From: Turritopsis dohrnii
Taxonomy: Eukaryota > Cnidaria > Hydrozoa > Anthoathecata > Oceaniidae
Direction: 5' to 3'
NCBI GenBank assembly: GCA_027922465.2
Contig: BQMF02000058.1
Coordinates: 1,054,001 to 1,118,000 of the forward strand
DNA length: 64,000 bases
Part shown: one piece after another, positions 11,532 through 24,177 of the stretch
How the letters are laid out: each line of letters starts with the position of its first letter
Numbering within the stretch: the stretch's first letter is position 1
Position numbers and translations under genes: made by a program
The notes under the pieces: generated by a model
Database searches by the model: none
What the model saw: only the letters and a program-made list of their open reading frames with translations
What the model was told of the DNA's origin: nothing

Positions 11532-14252
11532 TCAAAATCTAACATTCTCACAGCTTAGCCTCATCACAGGCAAGAGAAAAGTCCTCAGCAGTGTCCACAT
11601 TAACCTGCACTGTACGACTGCGTTCGTATTTGTCAGGCGAACATCGAAAAAAGCTGACTGACCAGGACGCCAAAAACCCCGTGCTCTAATATCAAGTCGG
11701 GCTTCATCGCCATCTACCGGTTGGAGTTTTGGTTCTATCTCAACATCGTTGCAAACAAGTTTTAGTAAGTTGGCTTCGAAGTCGCGCACGTTGTTGTGTC
11801 TGATGGTAACAAAACCACCTTTTTTACAATTTATGGCGTGGTTGGTGTTAAAGACTTCGCCACAAGCACATTTAGAAGGCAAATTCGTGATTTTGTCGTT
11901 GTAGCGGAGTGCAACTGCATCTTGAAATTCGTCCTTGTTAAGATTAAATCCCTGATCTTTTAAGGGAAGCACGGTTGGTTACTAGAAGCGCCTTTTTCAC
12001 GGGTTTGATCTAATGCCCGTTAGATTATTGTCGACTATCTCACGTTCTCTAGCTTTAGATTCATTTACTTCCTGTTGTCGCACACTTTTTACCTCCTTTA
12101 TTGTCTCCTTTGACGGCAGTGTGCTACCTTGAGCGACAATGATGGCTACAAGCGGGTCGGTAATATACTTAGATGAAACGAAATCTATTTTGGCTTTCTT
12201 TGTCAGCACAAGCATTCCAAGTCCACCGTCCTTAATGGAGAGCTTGAACAGCTGTCTCTCACTTTCGGAGATGGTGTGTCCGAGTAAGGCTGGTATAAAA
12301 CGATCGTCAATTACTCTGTCTAAGGGATGTAGGTATTGGTCCATGCCCTCAATTGTACGCATGAAATAATTAAAGCGATGCATTTCACCGTGGGAAGCGG
12401 ACTGGGGTTCAGTTACTGCGATCTCGGCTAGCCTGTTCATTTCATCACACCACAAACTAATCTTTTTTTAAACATACTTTTCTTTAAAGGTGTTACTACC
12501 GATTGTGGCGCCAAGGTGTCGCTTTCCTTCTATGGTGAATTGAATTGAAGATTGACCAAAAACCTGCTTTGCTTTATCAAGCAGTTCTTGGGTTTTTGCT
12601 ATTAGCCAGGTTTTAGGCTCGTTGACATAATAGCCGCATTTGTTGCCTTCGATTCGAAGTGTGTCCCACCATTTTTTTAAGCTCGTTAAGTGTTTCAGCT
12701 CCGCTTGCATCATCTGCTAACCAAACCTGTTTGGTGGTCGATGTCAATCGCAGTTGCCCCTGCATCGTTGTTGTACTAAGAGCGTAAAGCGACATGGCCA
12801 AATTATCGCCCTGTGTGGTGCCTTCTTGTGAAATTATTTCTCTTTTGTTGTTGATAAAGAGTCTGGCTGGCTTTCTATAGGTGTTAATTAAAATCATTGT
12901 GAACTGTGAACATACGTATTGAATGTTGTGGAGAGCGACTTTTCGATTGAGCGAATTGAAAGCATTAGATGCATCAACTAGAATTACTGCCTCACAGTTG
13001 TCATCTTCAAAGATTTCCCTCATGGCGTGGATTGCGGCTTCAGCACCACTCTCAAGCCCAGTTGCTACTTGGAGAGGTCCTGCTGCCTCTTGGATGTCAT
13101 TTTTTAGTGTCCAACCTATTGCTTTACCAACGATTCGCCGTAGTACTTCACCGACACCGATGGGGCGTATACCTGGATTTTTATTCAGGGGAATTAGATT
13201 ACAATTTGCCAATGCGTCAATGGTATTAGGATCGACGATGGTCGCTGCTAGTTTTCGTGCTAGGATCGCAATTTGTTCACGAAGTTCCTTCCCTTCGACT
13301 TTAAATTTATTACTAGCAAGCATAGTTCTGTATTGATCCGAATCTAGCTTTGAAGGGCCGGCAGCCCCTTTCGTCAATCTTGCTGCATCCCTTATCAGAC
13401 CTTCGTTAATTGCATCGAAGTGTGAAGGATCAACTAAATTAATTGGAACATAGAGTAGTGTGTCCTTCTTTCAGCCGGGGGTGGATGTTTTGACTGCAAT
13501 TCACGTACTGTATCATCATTTGCTAGGAGTACGCCTGAGCTACTGTTGTTGGATAGGAATTTAAGGGCAGCACTCACTTTACCCTCCATCATAAGCTTAG
13601 CGAAGATACGTGAAATGTCTTCTTGACTTCTTTGCTTTCCTGTATCTAAACGTTTTTGAATTGTTCGGCCTTCTTGAATGAGTGAAGCAATCTCGCCTGA
13701 TTTCCACTTCTCGATTCGTTGGTCAAGTTTTAAGCTGTGTTTTAAGCTGGCCTTGCTCTGTCTTGAAGGCTTCTGAAGTAGCAAACTGGGAAGCACCATG
13801 AAAGTTTTAATGGCTATTGGGTATAGTTTCGTTTCCCTGTTAAACTGGTCTAACCAGAAGGAAAGTTCTCGTATAAATGCCTTTCCCGCTTTGCCTCCAA
13901 GAATCATAAACAGGTTTTTCCTCCAGAAGACAATTTCGTCGTACGCTTTCGATATCTCCTTAACAAAAACATCCCCTGAAATCCTGTGTATGATCGTCTC
14001 CGGTGTTATTGGTTTACAATCAACGTACGTTGGTAGATTTGGTATGTTGTCTTTATCGCGCTCTATTACGAGTTCAAAAGCATCGATTATTGTTTCTTTG
14101 GAAATAGATGGAACTGTTACTGTTTTAATATCGTCTGTTTGACACCAACTTAACCTATCATCGCATTTGTGTGGTTGTTGGTCATCTTCATTCGTACAAC
14201 ACCACAGGATAGAGAGAGAGGTAGATGGTAGATAGAAGAACCTTAAATACAA
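11532..14252 (-). pseudogene. Frameshifted retroelement polyprotein (RT plus C-terminal Zn/nuclease-like region)
   Basis: Five overlapping or adjacent minus-strand ORFs form one broken coding region. 13,434-14,252 is an N-terminal helical part with MVLPSLLLQKPSRQSK and EGRTIQKRL. 12,613-13,377 holds RT motifs (RPIGVGEVLRRIVGKA, VDASNAFNSLNR, EGTTQGDNLAMS, then LADDAS). 12,468-12,713 continues after a frameshift with RHLGATIGS. 11,997-12,455 is the connector. 11,532-11,972 ends with CACGEVFNTNHAINC, GGFVTIRHN and an FFDVR segment that could be a restriction-like nuclease core. This protein type is abundant in cnidarian genomes to my knowledge. At least three frame breaks make this copy inactive; its ends and target duplication are not visible. 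Confidence 0.85.
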
Positions 14253-15277
14253 CGTAAAAACGCTATAGTTTCTATAATTAAGTATATTACCGTAAAGACT
14301 CGATAAAGCGCCCCCTCCCCTCTGGTTTTAAGACCGTGAATTCCAGTGGTTTTCAGAGTGAGGAGCATATTCTAATTTACGTAGGCAGAGGTGAAAGGAG
14401 TTCTAAAAAAATAACAACTCTTGTTACTTTTACTTTGCTTCTATTTCTTCTCTCTTACAATAACAAGGAAATTTCTTAATTTGAATGTCAGTGATAGCAA
14501 GTTTTTCTTTCAAGACTTCCGCAAATTTCTTGTCATCTGTGGTTGATGGCCTCTGCCCGGAACTACCAAGCCAATTTCTCTTTTTCTTTTCTTTTAAAAT
14601 TATTTCTGAAAACATTTTTAGGTATTCGTTATCGGAAAAATATATACCCCAAGTGAAATAATTTAATAAGCGCCCCCTCGTAAACTCATAAGTAAGGAAA
14701 ACTCGTAGAAGATCTGGGTGATCTTATCATCGAGAACCGATTTTGCTTGTTCTTGTTGAGATATTTTTTCAAAATCTAATTAATATGTACACTATAGATG
14801 TAATCTCTAAAAATTCGTAGTCTCTAAAAATTCATAGACAAAATGTGTGTTAAAAATATTTTTCTGTGTTGTCAGTATGTAGGAGGAGAATTTTATTGCT
14901 TTGTTCCTTTGTACCTTTGTTCCTTGCAGACTATTTTTAGTTTTTACATAAACGCACTACACGACGGCGTCGGACACCGTGTTTGTTGTCGGCAGTAGTA
15001 GTAGTGCAGTTTGGATTCACGTGAAAACGAGGCCTTCTCAACAGAGTACAGTTGCTTTGCAATCAACATTCTTTTCGCAAATCCACCGAGTCACGATCGG
15101 TATGTCTGCCTCACAGGACTTTTTAATATCATTTCTGATCTTCGCAATCCCTTCTTTAATCACAATTTAAATTTTATGTTCAACTTCTTACACTATCCTT
15201 GAAGTCTTTTGACTTTTAGTTTGGTTTTTACTATTATTTTTACACTTACCTGTCTTCATCATTTTTAGGGTAGGAAA
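14253..15277. other. Spacer and probable RPL9 promoter / 5' UTR
   Basis: Positions 14,290-14,700 contain two direct copies of a GCGCCCCCTC-type motif (AAAGCGCCCCCTCC near 14,308 and AATAAGCGCCCCCTCG near 14,668), probably ends of an unidentified repeat. Pyrimidine-rich sequence near 14,895-14,935 and a GTATGT donor near 15,099 could mark an untranslated first exon of RPL9. The acceptor TTTTTAG directly before GGTAGGAAAATG supports a 5' UTR intron. The transcription start was not determined. Confidence 0.4.
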
Positions 15278-18200
15278 ATGAAGACTGTCTTAGCAAGTCA
15301 GACGGTCACTATCCCTGATGGGGGTAAGTCTTGATTACAATCTTATATTTCGAATTTTGTTGTTCTCATTTTTACTAATGATATCACTATATATATAGAG
15401 AGAGAGATTTTGTGTTGCTTTAAAATAATCCCATAAATGATTATAATATATCATTTTATTGTTTGTGTTTGGTTTTCCTATGTATCCAAATTGTTAGTCG
15501 TAAAGGCATTCATTTTGCTTGGGAATTATTATGATATATGTATGATGCTTGAGGTTTGTATGTGAATTGCTCGTCTCTTGCAAGTAGCGAAATAAATGGA
15601 ACGTGAAAACAAGAAAATGGAGTTTGCATGTTTACTGACTGTTTTTTATTGCTATAGCACTATAAGCTCTATAAGAATATTGTGCTTGTTTCCGCAGTAT
15701 TCAGTAATGTTTGTATTGTTTATTCAGTAACCGTTAATTTAAATGGCCGATCCATTACTGTAAAGGGGCCACGAGGTGCATTGAGCAAGAGCTTCAACCA
15801 CTTAAATCTTGAACTTACTCGTGTCAACAAGACAACAATCAGGGTTGATGTATGGTTTGCTTTGAGGAAACACTTAGCATGTTTAAGAACAATTTGCAGT
15901 CATATTGAAAACATGATTAAAGGCGTGAGATTTGTAAGTATACTTTTAATTTCCTTCTTAACTTGTTGCTTATAACTTGTATGGAGCTGGAGAAATTGAA
16001 TGATAAAATAGAAGTGTTAATGTATAAATGATTACCTTACTCAGTCTTAAATTCGCGCAATCTAAAATTCGCGCAGAGCCTAGCTGCGCAAATTTGAATC
16101 TGCGCGAATTTCAGACTGCGCGAAAAGGTTTAACCAAAAAGAAAGATGAAATAGAAAAATCATTATTTTTGTCCGAAAATACCTATTTTTCCTGCTACAT
16201 ATGCTATATATATACAGTAGATAAGTTTTTACAATTCAATTTCATCAAATTGTTCTTGGAATTCATCCTTTATGGGAATTCGTTCCGGCTCTAAATAATA
16301 TTCATTAACGAAATCTTTCATTTGATTGTAGATCTTGTCACTGCAGTCACCTTTACTTATGTATAGAGTTATTGGTATTTCAAGTCCCCCTTTTTGTAGA
16401 GTAGTTTCATGTAATTTGGGTATTTAATTTCTCCATTCAGTTATTTTCACATGAGCGAATTTGAAACTGCGCGAAAAGGTCCAATTTAGATGCGCGAAAT
16501 TGAAACGCGCGAAATTAAGCATGAGCGAATTATTCACCCGCGCGAATTTCGAAATAAGTAAGGTATGTAGGCTATATAGAAGAAGGTTGTACGTCCAAAT
16601 CTTATTTGAATTTATCTGACATACAAAGTGTTAGTTCTTATAAGTACATGTCAAAGAGTTTGCAAGTTTTCTAAAAATCTTAAATAACCTTATCAGACCT
16701 GGTCATACTTGTATCATGACAGAGTGATGTATTATGGTTTATTTACACAGCATGAATTTTGTTCATTCATAACAGCAAAAAAAATTAAGAGCCTACAGCT
16801 AATCATTTGCCTGACAATAATGACCTTATATATATTATTTTTGCTTCATATAACTTTTTTTTAGCACTTCACCAATATCATACTGTCAATCACCCTAACT
16901 TTGGACATCCTTCCAAACTTCAGGACATGAAAAAAACATATCTGCAAAATACAAACTACATCAATTATAATCCATACTGCACTGTCAATTAAACTAAATC
17001 CAAAACTTTATCATAATTAATCTTAACAAACACAAAGTTTTGAGTAAGTCAACTGTACCCTTGAGACACATGTTGCACGGAGATAATCTCTTTGCAATGT
17101 GATTATGTGTGTGATTTAAGGCTCAACAATGGATCCATGCAATTCACACAGACCTTTCAATTTGCACATATTTATCTTGTGTTGTGTTGGACATTTTAAT
17201 GCTTTTTGCATTCAACTCACATTTTCTTACTTCGTTTTCCCCCTGTACTACCTGAAAGTTACTAGTGTCTCTTTCGATTCTTAGAAGACTTTTGAGTGGG
17301 ATTTCCACTTACAAAATTTTCGCTTCAACTACGTCATTGTTTATAAGTACGCATGTGCATTTGTTTACCAGACAGGTCTGTTTATTAGTGTGCCAAAAGT
17401 TAGGATGATTGACAGTAACTAAAAAGGTGGAGAGTGGATATTGTTAAAGTATTAGATAAAGACGTGTCACTATTTTGATATTTTAATTAAGCAGAAGTTG
17501 GAAAATCAGGTGATATATCTTTATATTTATGGGTTAGACAATGTGGCATACTTCATTTTGTTACTTTCCATGTATGGCGAAAAAAGTTTGGTAGGCAGAC
17601 AAATTTCGGAGACGCCTCCAAAAGCTAGTTAATTTTAATAAACGGATTGGTCAAAAGATTTTGTCATTGTTTTTCCTTCCTGTTAATCTTTTCCTGAATG
17701 GTGTCATCGTTAATAATTTGTTCATCTTTTGATCTTTTGACGTTCTTTGTCTGGTGTTGCTAAATTCATTTGCCATTATACAAGTGAACTGTATAAGGGG
17801 TCTGTTACACGTAGGTGGATTGAAAACTTTCCCGAAACTTTAGGCTCGAGGTAAATTTTTTTTACGATACACGCAGGTTAAGAACCAGAGTGAAATTTTT
17901 AAATTTAAAACAATTTCAAAGGTGAGTTGTGCACATTTTAAACCTGGTTTGAAAGCAATTTTGTGCATACACGTCAAAACCATTTTCAAATTGCCCTGGG
18001 GTGAATTTTCACCCCTATGCTTAAGACGGGCCAAAGAAGCCCGGGGTGAAATTTCACAACATGTATACACTTATAGGGTTTTCTTTAGACATAGGGTTGA
18101 ACTCGTCCTGGGATGAAATTTTACGTGTAACCAACCCCTAAGTAAGTGTAAGTAAGTTCTAGGATTTTTAATGCTTGGGCTTCCATTACGTAATTCATAA

Positions 18201-19030
18201 TGCACACATATAGTGATTATCGAACCCTGGAAGATATGATGTGCCAAATTAAGTCCCAAACAAAGTTTTCCTTAGGTCATGGGAATATATCTAAGAAAAA
18301 TCTCTTTGCTCTAATATTACCTGTATATAATATGAATCAGATAATACTTTATTTTGAATATTAGTCAATAATAGTTCTCAGGCTTATCTTTTCCTAGAAA
18401 TTTTTACCAAATTTGTTTCATTGTAGCTGTTTATACAGACAATATTTTAAGTTCATTGTTAATTATTTGCCCTCTGAACATAGAGATGTAATTGTTATGG
18501 TATATTTAATACTATCCTTCTATTCATCAATGGAAACATACAGATTCCAAGTGATGGTTAACTTATATTTTTATTTTTTGTCTTTAGGGTTTCTTATATA
18601 AAATGAGATCTGTGTATGCTCATTTCCCAATCAACTTGAACATCATTGATGGTGGGAAAACTGTCGAAGTAAGAAACTACCTTGGTCAAAAATACATTCG
18701 TATTGTTAAAATGAGAGATGGTGTTACTGTTAAGCCGTCCGGTAACAAAGATGAAATTATTGTTGAAGGAAATGACATTGAACTTGTTTCCAATTCTGGT
18801 ATGTTTTTTTTTTTGTTTTGTTTTTTGTATGAACACTGTTAGCACAACTACTTCGACACCTTTCCTTTTTCACGCTTTTTCACTAAAAAAAATCATTGTT
18901 TTTTCTTTTTTTCTTTCTTGCAGCTGCACTCATTAATCAATGCGTAAAAGCCAAAGACAAAGATATTCGTAAATTTTTGGATGGTATTTATGTTTCTGAA
19001 AAGACAACCATTGTACCTATGGATGACTGA
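15278..19030 (+). CDS. RPL9: 60S ribosomal protein L9 (uL6)
   Basis: Four coding exons (15,278-15,323, 15,728-15,933, 18,588-18,798, 18,924-19,030) join in frame to 189 aa, close to the human 192. Diagnostic stretches are an N-terminal [67 protein letters not shown] and a C-terminal [15 protein letters not shown]. It is a large-subunit protein near the sarcin-ricin loop and the GTPase-associated region. The third intron (15,934-18,587) is 2.65 kb and holds two MITEs, while the other introns are short. Conservation is continuous, so this is a functional gene rather than a processed copy. AATAAA at 19,184 is the likely poly(A) signal. Confidence 0.98.
16033..16564. mobile_element. 532-bp MITE in an RPL9 intron
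   Basis: Ends are ACCTTACT at the left and AGTAAGGT at the right. Both ends are packed with degenerate repeats of GCGCGAATTT / AAATTCGCGC in alternating orientation (16,050-16,125 and 16,450-16,555), a GC-bearing signature that stands out against the AT-rich intron. No coding capacity. The subterminal repeats probably serve as transposase-binding sites. The target duplication is not clear. Confidence 0.7.
17796..18139. mobile_element. 344-bp MITE related to the 20,847-22,494 element
   Basis: Ends read AAGGGGTCTGTTACACGTA at the left and, complemented, TTAGGGGTTGGTTACACGTA at the right. The interior has GGGGTGAAATTTCAC and GGGATGAAATTTTACGTG blocks that recur in inverted form, matching the CCCGGGATGAAATTTC ends of the larger element at 20,847-22,494. 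It is non-autonomous and lies in RPL9 intron 3. Confidence 0.6.
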
Positions 19031-19183
19031 ATTACATCGGATCGAATTTATCTTCTTCGTTTTTCCTGTGAAATCACTTCCCTGTGAAGCTGGGTTCACA
19101 TTAAGCGAATTACAGTTGCAAACTTACAATGCAACTTACAATTCCAGCCTCCAAAATCTAAAATCGACTCTGTGAAAACTGTC

Positions 19184-19189
19184 AATAAA
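19184..19189 (+). terminator. Poly(A) signal of RPL9
   Basis: AATAAA 154 bp after the RPL9 stop codon, followed by a T-rich CTTGTTTTCT downstream element. Confidence 0.7.
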
Positions 19190-20846
19190 ACTTGTTTTCT
19201 ATTAAACATACCTTTGACAATCCATTTACCGTTTTCAATTTAGCGGATTTTAGGGCCTCAAACAAAATCACCTTAACATAAATGAATCATCCGCGAAGTT
19301 CCCGTGAAATTTTTTCCTTTAAAGTATTCAATGTTATGAGGATGATGAACTGAAGTAATTGCCTATCTGGAAGATCCATCAATTCTCACGATTTTCACAG
19401 CACTTCATATTATCCTTAACTCTGACAAATCTAACGTTTATCTAAGTCGGTAGGAAGAAGTCTCGTCTACATTGAGAATAAAGGATAAAGGATGAAACTT
19501 TCGGAATAAGTAAAAAATTTCTAAAAACGTTTCAAAGGATTGAACTAGAATCTGAAGTTTAGCAACAGTACTACAAGGATCTTACATAAATTAGCAGCAT
19601 GAAATTTTGAAATAATGCAGCACTAGTATAGCTACAACACATTTCTTAAAATTGCCACACTAGGTGGTTACACTAGGTTGCAGTACTGTGTCCTACACTG
19701 GTATTCAAGACTGGAAATAAATATTTTTTTCAATTAATTCTTAGCAACAAGTTAAGCAACAATACTACTAAAAAATGGTCATTTTTTAAGCAACATCACT
19801 ACTAAGGTCTGACCTTGGTTGCTTATAAAAAAAACGTGTAACCTGAGACTAATATTTAGCAAGTCCTAACCAGGAAAGAGTCTGAGTGTTCTTCGGTAAA
19901 CACAAGTTTTTATTTTTCGGAAAATACAGCAAAATGGATTTTAGAATTTACAACAAATTCAACGAACAAGAAATATGTTGAAGTTCTTATGATTTAAAAA
20001 TGCGTTTTCTTCATTGGTTGTCCAGTTTAGTTCCTTTCACGTCCGCATTGAATATTTGACCTGCGTCAACTCGCTATTAAATGTGGCGGATACACATCAC
20101 ACATTTTCTCAATGTTTTGATACAATAACAAGACTATCCTGAAGTCCACAACATAAACATAAAACATAACTCGGTATAAAATAGATTTAATCCTTTTTTT
20201 ATTATTTTTCAGCATTATAGGTATCAACATTGTTTCCACGGTGCTTCACTCTTGTTATATATTTTTGAATTTTCAAATTTCATATACATTAAGAACCAAA
20301 AATTTCAGCTACTTTTTTGTCGGCGGAAATAATTTCGGTGAGATTTTGTTCACTTTGGCGGAAAAAATTTCGGCAGGATTTCATGTATAACTTAATTTCG
20401 GAATATCCAAACTTATAAATCGACAGTTTAGTATTTTACTTGTGCACAAAGATCTGTTGTTCTTAAATTTAAAAACAGAAATTGCAGCTGACAGCAGCAT
20501 GTTGTATTTTGGTTCTTGATGTAATCCACGAACACGAATGAAAAAGGAAATTTTTTCAATTTGAAAAATGTTTTCAAATTTATTTTTGAAAGGCCCATGT
20601 ATCGTTCCTATATTGATGCGTTTCAACGTTCCGACACAGTAGTAGCATACATCTGGGACAATTGACAAATGGGAGTGCACTGATGTTAGCAAAGTGATGG
20701 AAAAATTATCCCAAATACGATAAACAGAAATTGGACAATGTTCTTAATCGTTAGCGTATGCTGTAAATTGCCATGGAAACCCCGTGATTCACACGATCAC
20801 TTGCTTATTCATTTATTGCACAACACGATTCCCGCTAGTTACCGTT
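19190..20846. other. Intergenic, no clear gene
   Basis: Between 19,545 and 19,870 related short phrases (TAGCAACA, GCAACAATACTACTA, AAGCAACATCACTACTA) recur in both orientations, suggesting an old degenerate repeat. GGCGGAAATAATTTCGG and GGCGGAAAAAATTTCGG (near 20,325 and 20,355) form a short tandem. The minus-strand ORF 20,381-20,692 shows no known motif. Confidence 0.4.
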
Positions 20847-22494
20847 GAGAGGCTGTTTATGTGGAAAATTTTCATCCCGGGATGAAATTTCCACGTGTAT
20901 TGGCGCTGGAATTCCATCCCATCGTTTAATTGAAACACTTGTAATCAAAATGTTGCGTTTACATGAAAAAAATTTCACACCCGGAAGTGAGAAGCTTTAT
21001 CCATTCTTTTCTTGTTGCTTATGTGAGAATAATTCCTAAAATATTACTTATGGTTCACATGGAGAATAAAATGGTATTTGATAGAAGTGAACCAAAATCA
21101 GGAAGGTGTTGATGGTCCTGATGTAAAATTTGGTTCAAGCAAAAAAAGATAAAAAGATAAAAAGATCAACGACAAGAAAAACCACAAATTTATGATGTTT
21201 GACGTGAAAGATTTTTATCCCTCTATAAGCGAAAAACTTCTCAAAAATGCTATAAGATTCGCTGTTAATACAAATCCACAACGAAGACAAGGAAATAATC
21301 TTTCACGCTCGCAAATCTCTTCTCTTCAACCACAACGAATGCTGGGTTTAAAAAGGAAACAAGCTCTTTGATGTGACGGTGACGATGACGGTGACGATGG
21401 GCGCCTATGACGGTGCGGAGGTATGTGAATTGGTAGGCTGCTTTATACTTTCAACTACGTTGACAAAATACAGAAAAGAAGATATCGGTTTATACAGAGG
21501 ATGGATTAGCAGTATTTAGAAATGCTTCTTGTCCTCAAAGTGAACGAAGAAAGTATTCAAACAACACGATCTGGAAATTGTGATCCAATGCAATATGAAG
21601 ATTGTCAACTACCTGGACGTCACACTAGACCTAAACACCTTATGGGAAACCTGGCAACGTAATTGACTACGCACACGTTCATTCCAACCATCGACCAAAC
21701 ATAATCAAACAGATCCCCATTTCCATCCAAAACCGACTATCAAACCTTTCTGCAAACGAAAAGATATTCTATGAGGCAACACCTTACTACCAAACAGCCC
21801 TTGAAAGATCAGGGTACCACCATGAATTCCAAAACAAGATTGTTCGCCTATGCGGACATGAAACTGAGTACTAAATCAATAAAACAAATCGTCTTTTCGG
21901 TTTCATAATGGGTACGAAAGTGCAATAGCGCCGTTGTTTATACTTTCAGTATGTAGGCTCAGTTTGGGTCAATATTTGCAAAGTGTAGCAATTTGTGCTT
22001 TCTATGACAACTCTATTTGGTTACTTTTTTCAATATCTTCAACTTTCAGTGTAATATTTATTTTAAATGAAATGAGCATGTTTCATGCATTTATTCATAA
22101 GACGTATTCACCAGTAATGTTGATACTACATTTGTTTCTGCTGTGATATTGAAAGTTTTGAACCTTCATGTTCTTTTTCAAGAATTTCTCCCAGAGTCAG
22201 CTAAACATCAATATTCCTCTATAAGGAATGTTCTCATGCTAATATTTCGATTTCGAATAGTAGATAAAGACAGGAAAGAAGTCTTAAAATTCTTCTTTAA
22301 AACTCCTACGAAGCTACTTCAACAACTTCTACAAAACATAATCGGTTGGAATCTCTGTGCATATTTTACGAACTTATTAATAAAAATTTTAAAGATTGAA
22401 TTCGGAAGTTTTCAATATATATAACGACTAAAACGTATCTTCTTATTCAACCCGGGATGAAATTTCTCCATATAAACAATCCCTTAGCTTACTT
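20847..22494. mobile_element. 1.65 kb TIR element containing a Penelope-like relic
   Basis: The left end (AGAGGCTGTTTATGTGGAAA then TTTCATCCCGGG) and the right end, read as complement (AAGGGATTGTTTATATGGAG then AAATTTCATCCCGGG), are inverted over about 37 bp. The element belongs to the same family as 17,796-18,139. It is about 1.3 kb longer, mostly because of the reverse-transcriptase relic at 21,110-21,900 inside it. No DNA transposase ORF was found. Confidence 0.6.
21110..21845 (+). pseudogene. Penelope-like element RT remnant
   Basis: Conceptual translation gives FMMFDVKDFYPSISEKLL, later [23 protein letters not shown], a NYLDVTLDLN-like stretch, YGKPGNVIDYAHVHSNHRPN and YQTALERSGYHHEFQ in that order. 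I know this arrangement from Penelope-like RTs with a DVKDFYPSI palm motif. Frameshifts and stops (near 21,370 and 21,520) and large gaps show it is dead. Its 3' tail (21,838-21,898) is repeated at 25,513-25,577. Confidence 0.7.
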
Positions 22495-23283
22495 GCTTAA
22501 TCTTCCTCAGTACAAAAAGAATTCAAAGTTTCCACTATAACAGGAAATGACAAAATATTACTGCGATTTAGCGAATCGGTAAAATTGCTGAAGTACTCGC
22601 AAACAACTGATCAAGAGAGCGGCGAGAGGAACTTTCTTCCTTGATTCTTGATTTGCATTTTTTATCCTTTCTTTTTAATGCTTTGATTTTTGAAGGACAA
22701 TAAAATGAGTCATTTAACAATCTGCGTTGGCTTTATTTTTTTCTACTGACAATCGCCTTTTTTCTTCTTCTTTTTTTTGCGAAACAAAGCAAATTAAACA
22801 AGAGTCCCCAAAATCTTTTGCCACAGAATTTGGTCAACTGTTATCAATAACTGTTCTAAGGTTAGCCTCTCACCAATCCAGACTGTTGTCCTGTCCTATC
22901 TTTTGATGACTCTTGTTGTCTCTCTTACTCAGTCAATAGTCAGTATGCTGACACACATTTGAACAAAAACGTTTTCTATTTGAGGAGTTCTTTAAAAATA
23001 TTTTCTTCCATCAGTTTCATTCAAAACTAGCTGCACAGAAGTATCCCTTACTCGTGTAACAAGGTGTGGGAGATCAACAATGCTGATATATATTGAAATC
23101 CAATTCATTTGATAAAAAAACAACGATTTAATACATTCTTAGGTAGCTACTTTGGTAAAGTATATATTATGTATTTACACAACAGGAAGAAAAACAGTTA
23201 AAAAATCCCTTAATATGAATAAGTACAGCATCAACAACACTGTCCTCCTTCACCACTATCCTTCACCACTCTTCTTCAGTATT
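22495..23283. other. Intergenic; TIMP 3' flank
   Basis: No gene or clear repeat. It contains the 3' UTR of the minus-strand TIMP gene at its right side; no unambiguous minus-strand AATAAA was identified close to the stop. Confidence 0.4.
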
Positions 23284-24075
23284 TTATGGGATTGCTTCTC
23301 CTGAGCATACTTTATACTCTAGTGACGATTTCCATTCACAATGTTGGTTAAACTTACGGCAAGAACGAAATTTTGGCGTACATTCGTCCACTGGTTTGTC
23401 CCACGACACATTCCATTGGCAGGAGTTGTCTTTTTTATCGCAATATCCGTCGATGCACGTCGCGACGGAGCAACTACAATCATATGCGCCGTGTATGCCG
23501 TCCTTCATTTGACGTGTAAGATGACGCCATTCAGGTTTCCAGTCACAGTTACTGATATGAATCTTTCCATCCACTATCCGACCAGTAAGCAAATACCTCT
23601 CATTTTTCACCAAGCTGGCACCGCAAGCTCCTTGACTTTCAAATGTGTGAACTGTTGTCGTCATGAGGTTGGAAGCCACCTTTATCAAAGATTGAAGTTT
23701 TTGTTGTCCCTTGAAAATTTTGTGTATGTTTACTTCGTAAAATGCCAGTCTTGGAGCCGGAATTCCCATATCTTCGTACATCTTGTAATTGTTCATGTAT
23801 TTGTATTTACGACGCGATGTCACTTCAACCTTCATTGCTATAAACAAACATGAAAATACATTAAAATGAGGAATAGCAATGTGTGCTAAAGGAACTAAAA
23901 ACGTACGATGGTCAACATTTTAAAGAAATCATAAAGGAAATTGGATTTAAAATATATTACCAAAATCAGATTTGCAGAAAGCATTTTGAGGATGTGTCGG
24001 CATACAAACACAGCCATCTCCGAGTTGAATAAATGCAGCTGCAATAATCGCCATCAACTCCAACACAAGATTCAT
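23284..24075 (-). CDS. Tissue inhibitor of metalloproteinases (TIMP)
   Basis: Two exons, 23,961-24,075 and 23,284-23,837, join at phase 1 to 222 aa. Residues 1-21 are a hydrophobic signal peptide ending LGDG, directly before Cys22 of CVCMPTHPQNAFCKSDF, the TIMP N-terminal signature. In known TIMPs the free amino group of this Cys and its neighbours chelate the catalytic zinc of metalloproteinases. The N-terminal OB-fold continues to YLLTGRIVDGKIHISNC, and the C-terminal domain contains DCSCSVATC and later cysteines, about 14 in the mature protein. Full family length, no breaks. It is expected to be secreted to the extracellular matrix. A TATA box lies about 95 bp upstream. Confidence 0.95.
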
Positions 24076-24170
24076 CTTTAATTTTCTTCTTTGCAAAATA
24101 AGATTCTTGTAAGCTCGTATGTACTGATTGTTTCACTCGAACGATGTGATTTGTAAAATAAGCCGAGGCT

Positions 24171-24177
24171 TTTTATA
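24171..24177 (-). promoter_or_regulatory. TATA box of TIMP
   Basis: TATAAAA on the minus strand (within CATATAAAAAGCC), about 95 bp upstream of the TIMP start codon, which puts the expected transcription start near 24,145. Confidence 0.6.

Noticed and set aside
12923..13336. Plus-strand ORFs of 137 and 86 codons
   Set aside because: Antisense to conserved RT motifs of the minus-strand retroelement.
13798..14142. 114-codon plus-strand ORF
   Set aside because: Antisense to the N-terminal part of the same retroelement protein.
23341..23853. 170-codon plus-strand ORF
   Set aside because: Antisense shadow of the TIMP second exon, whose protein is clearly conserved on the minus strand.
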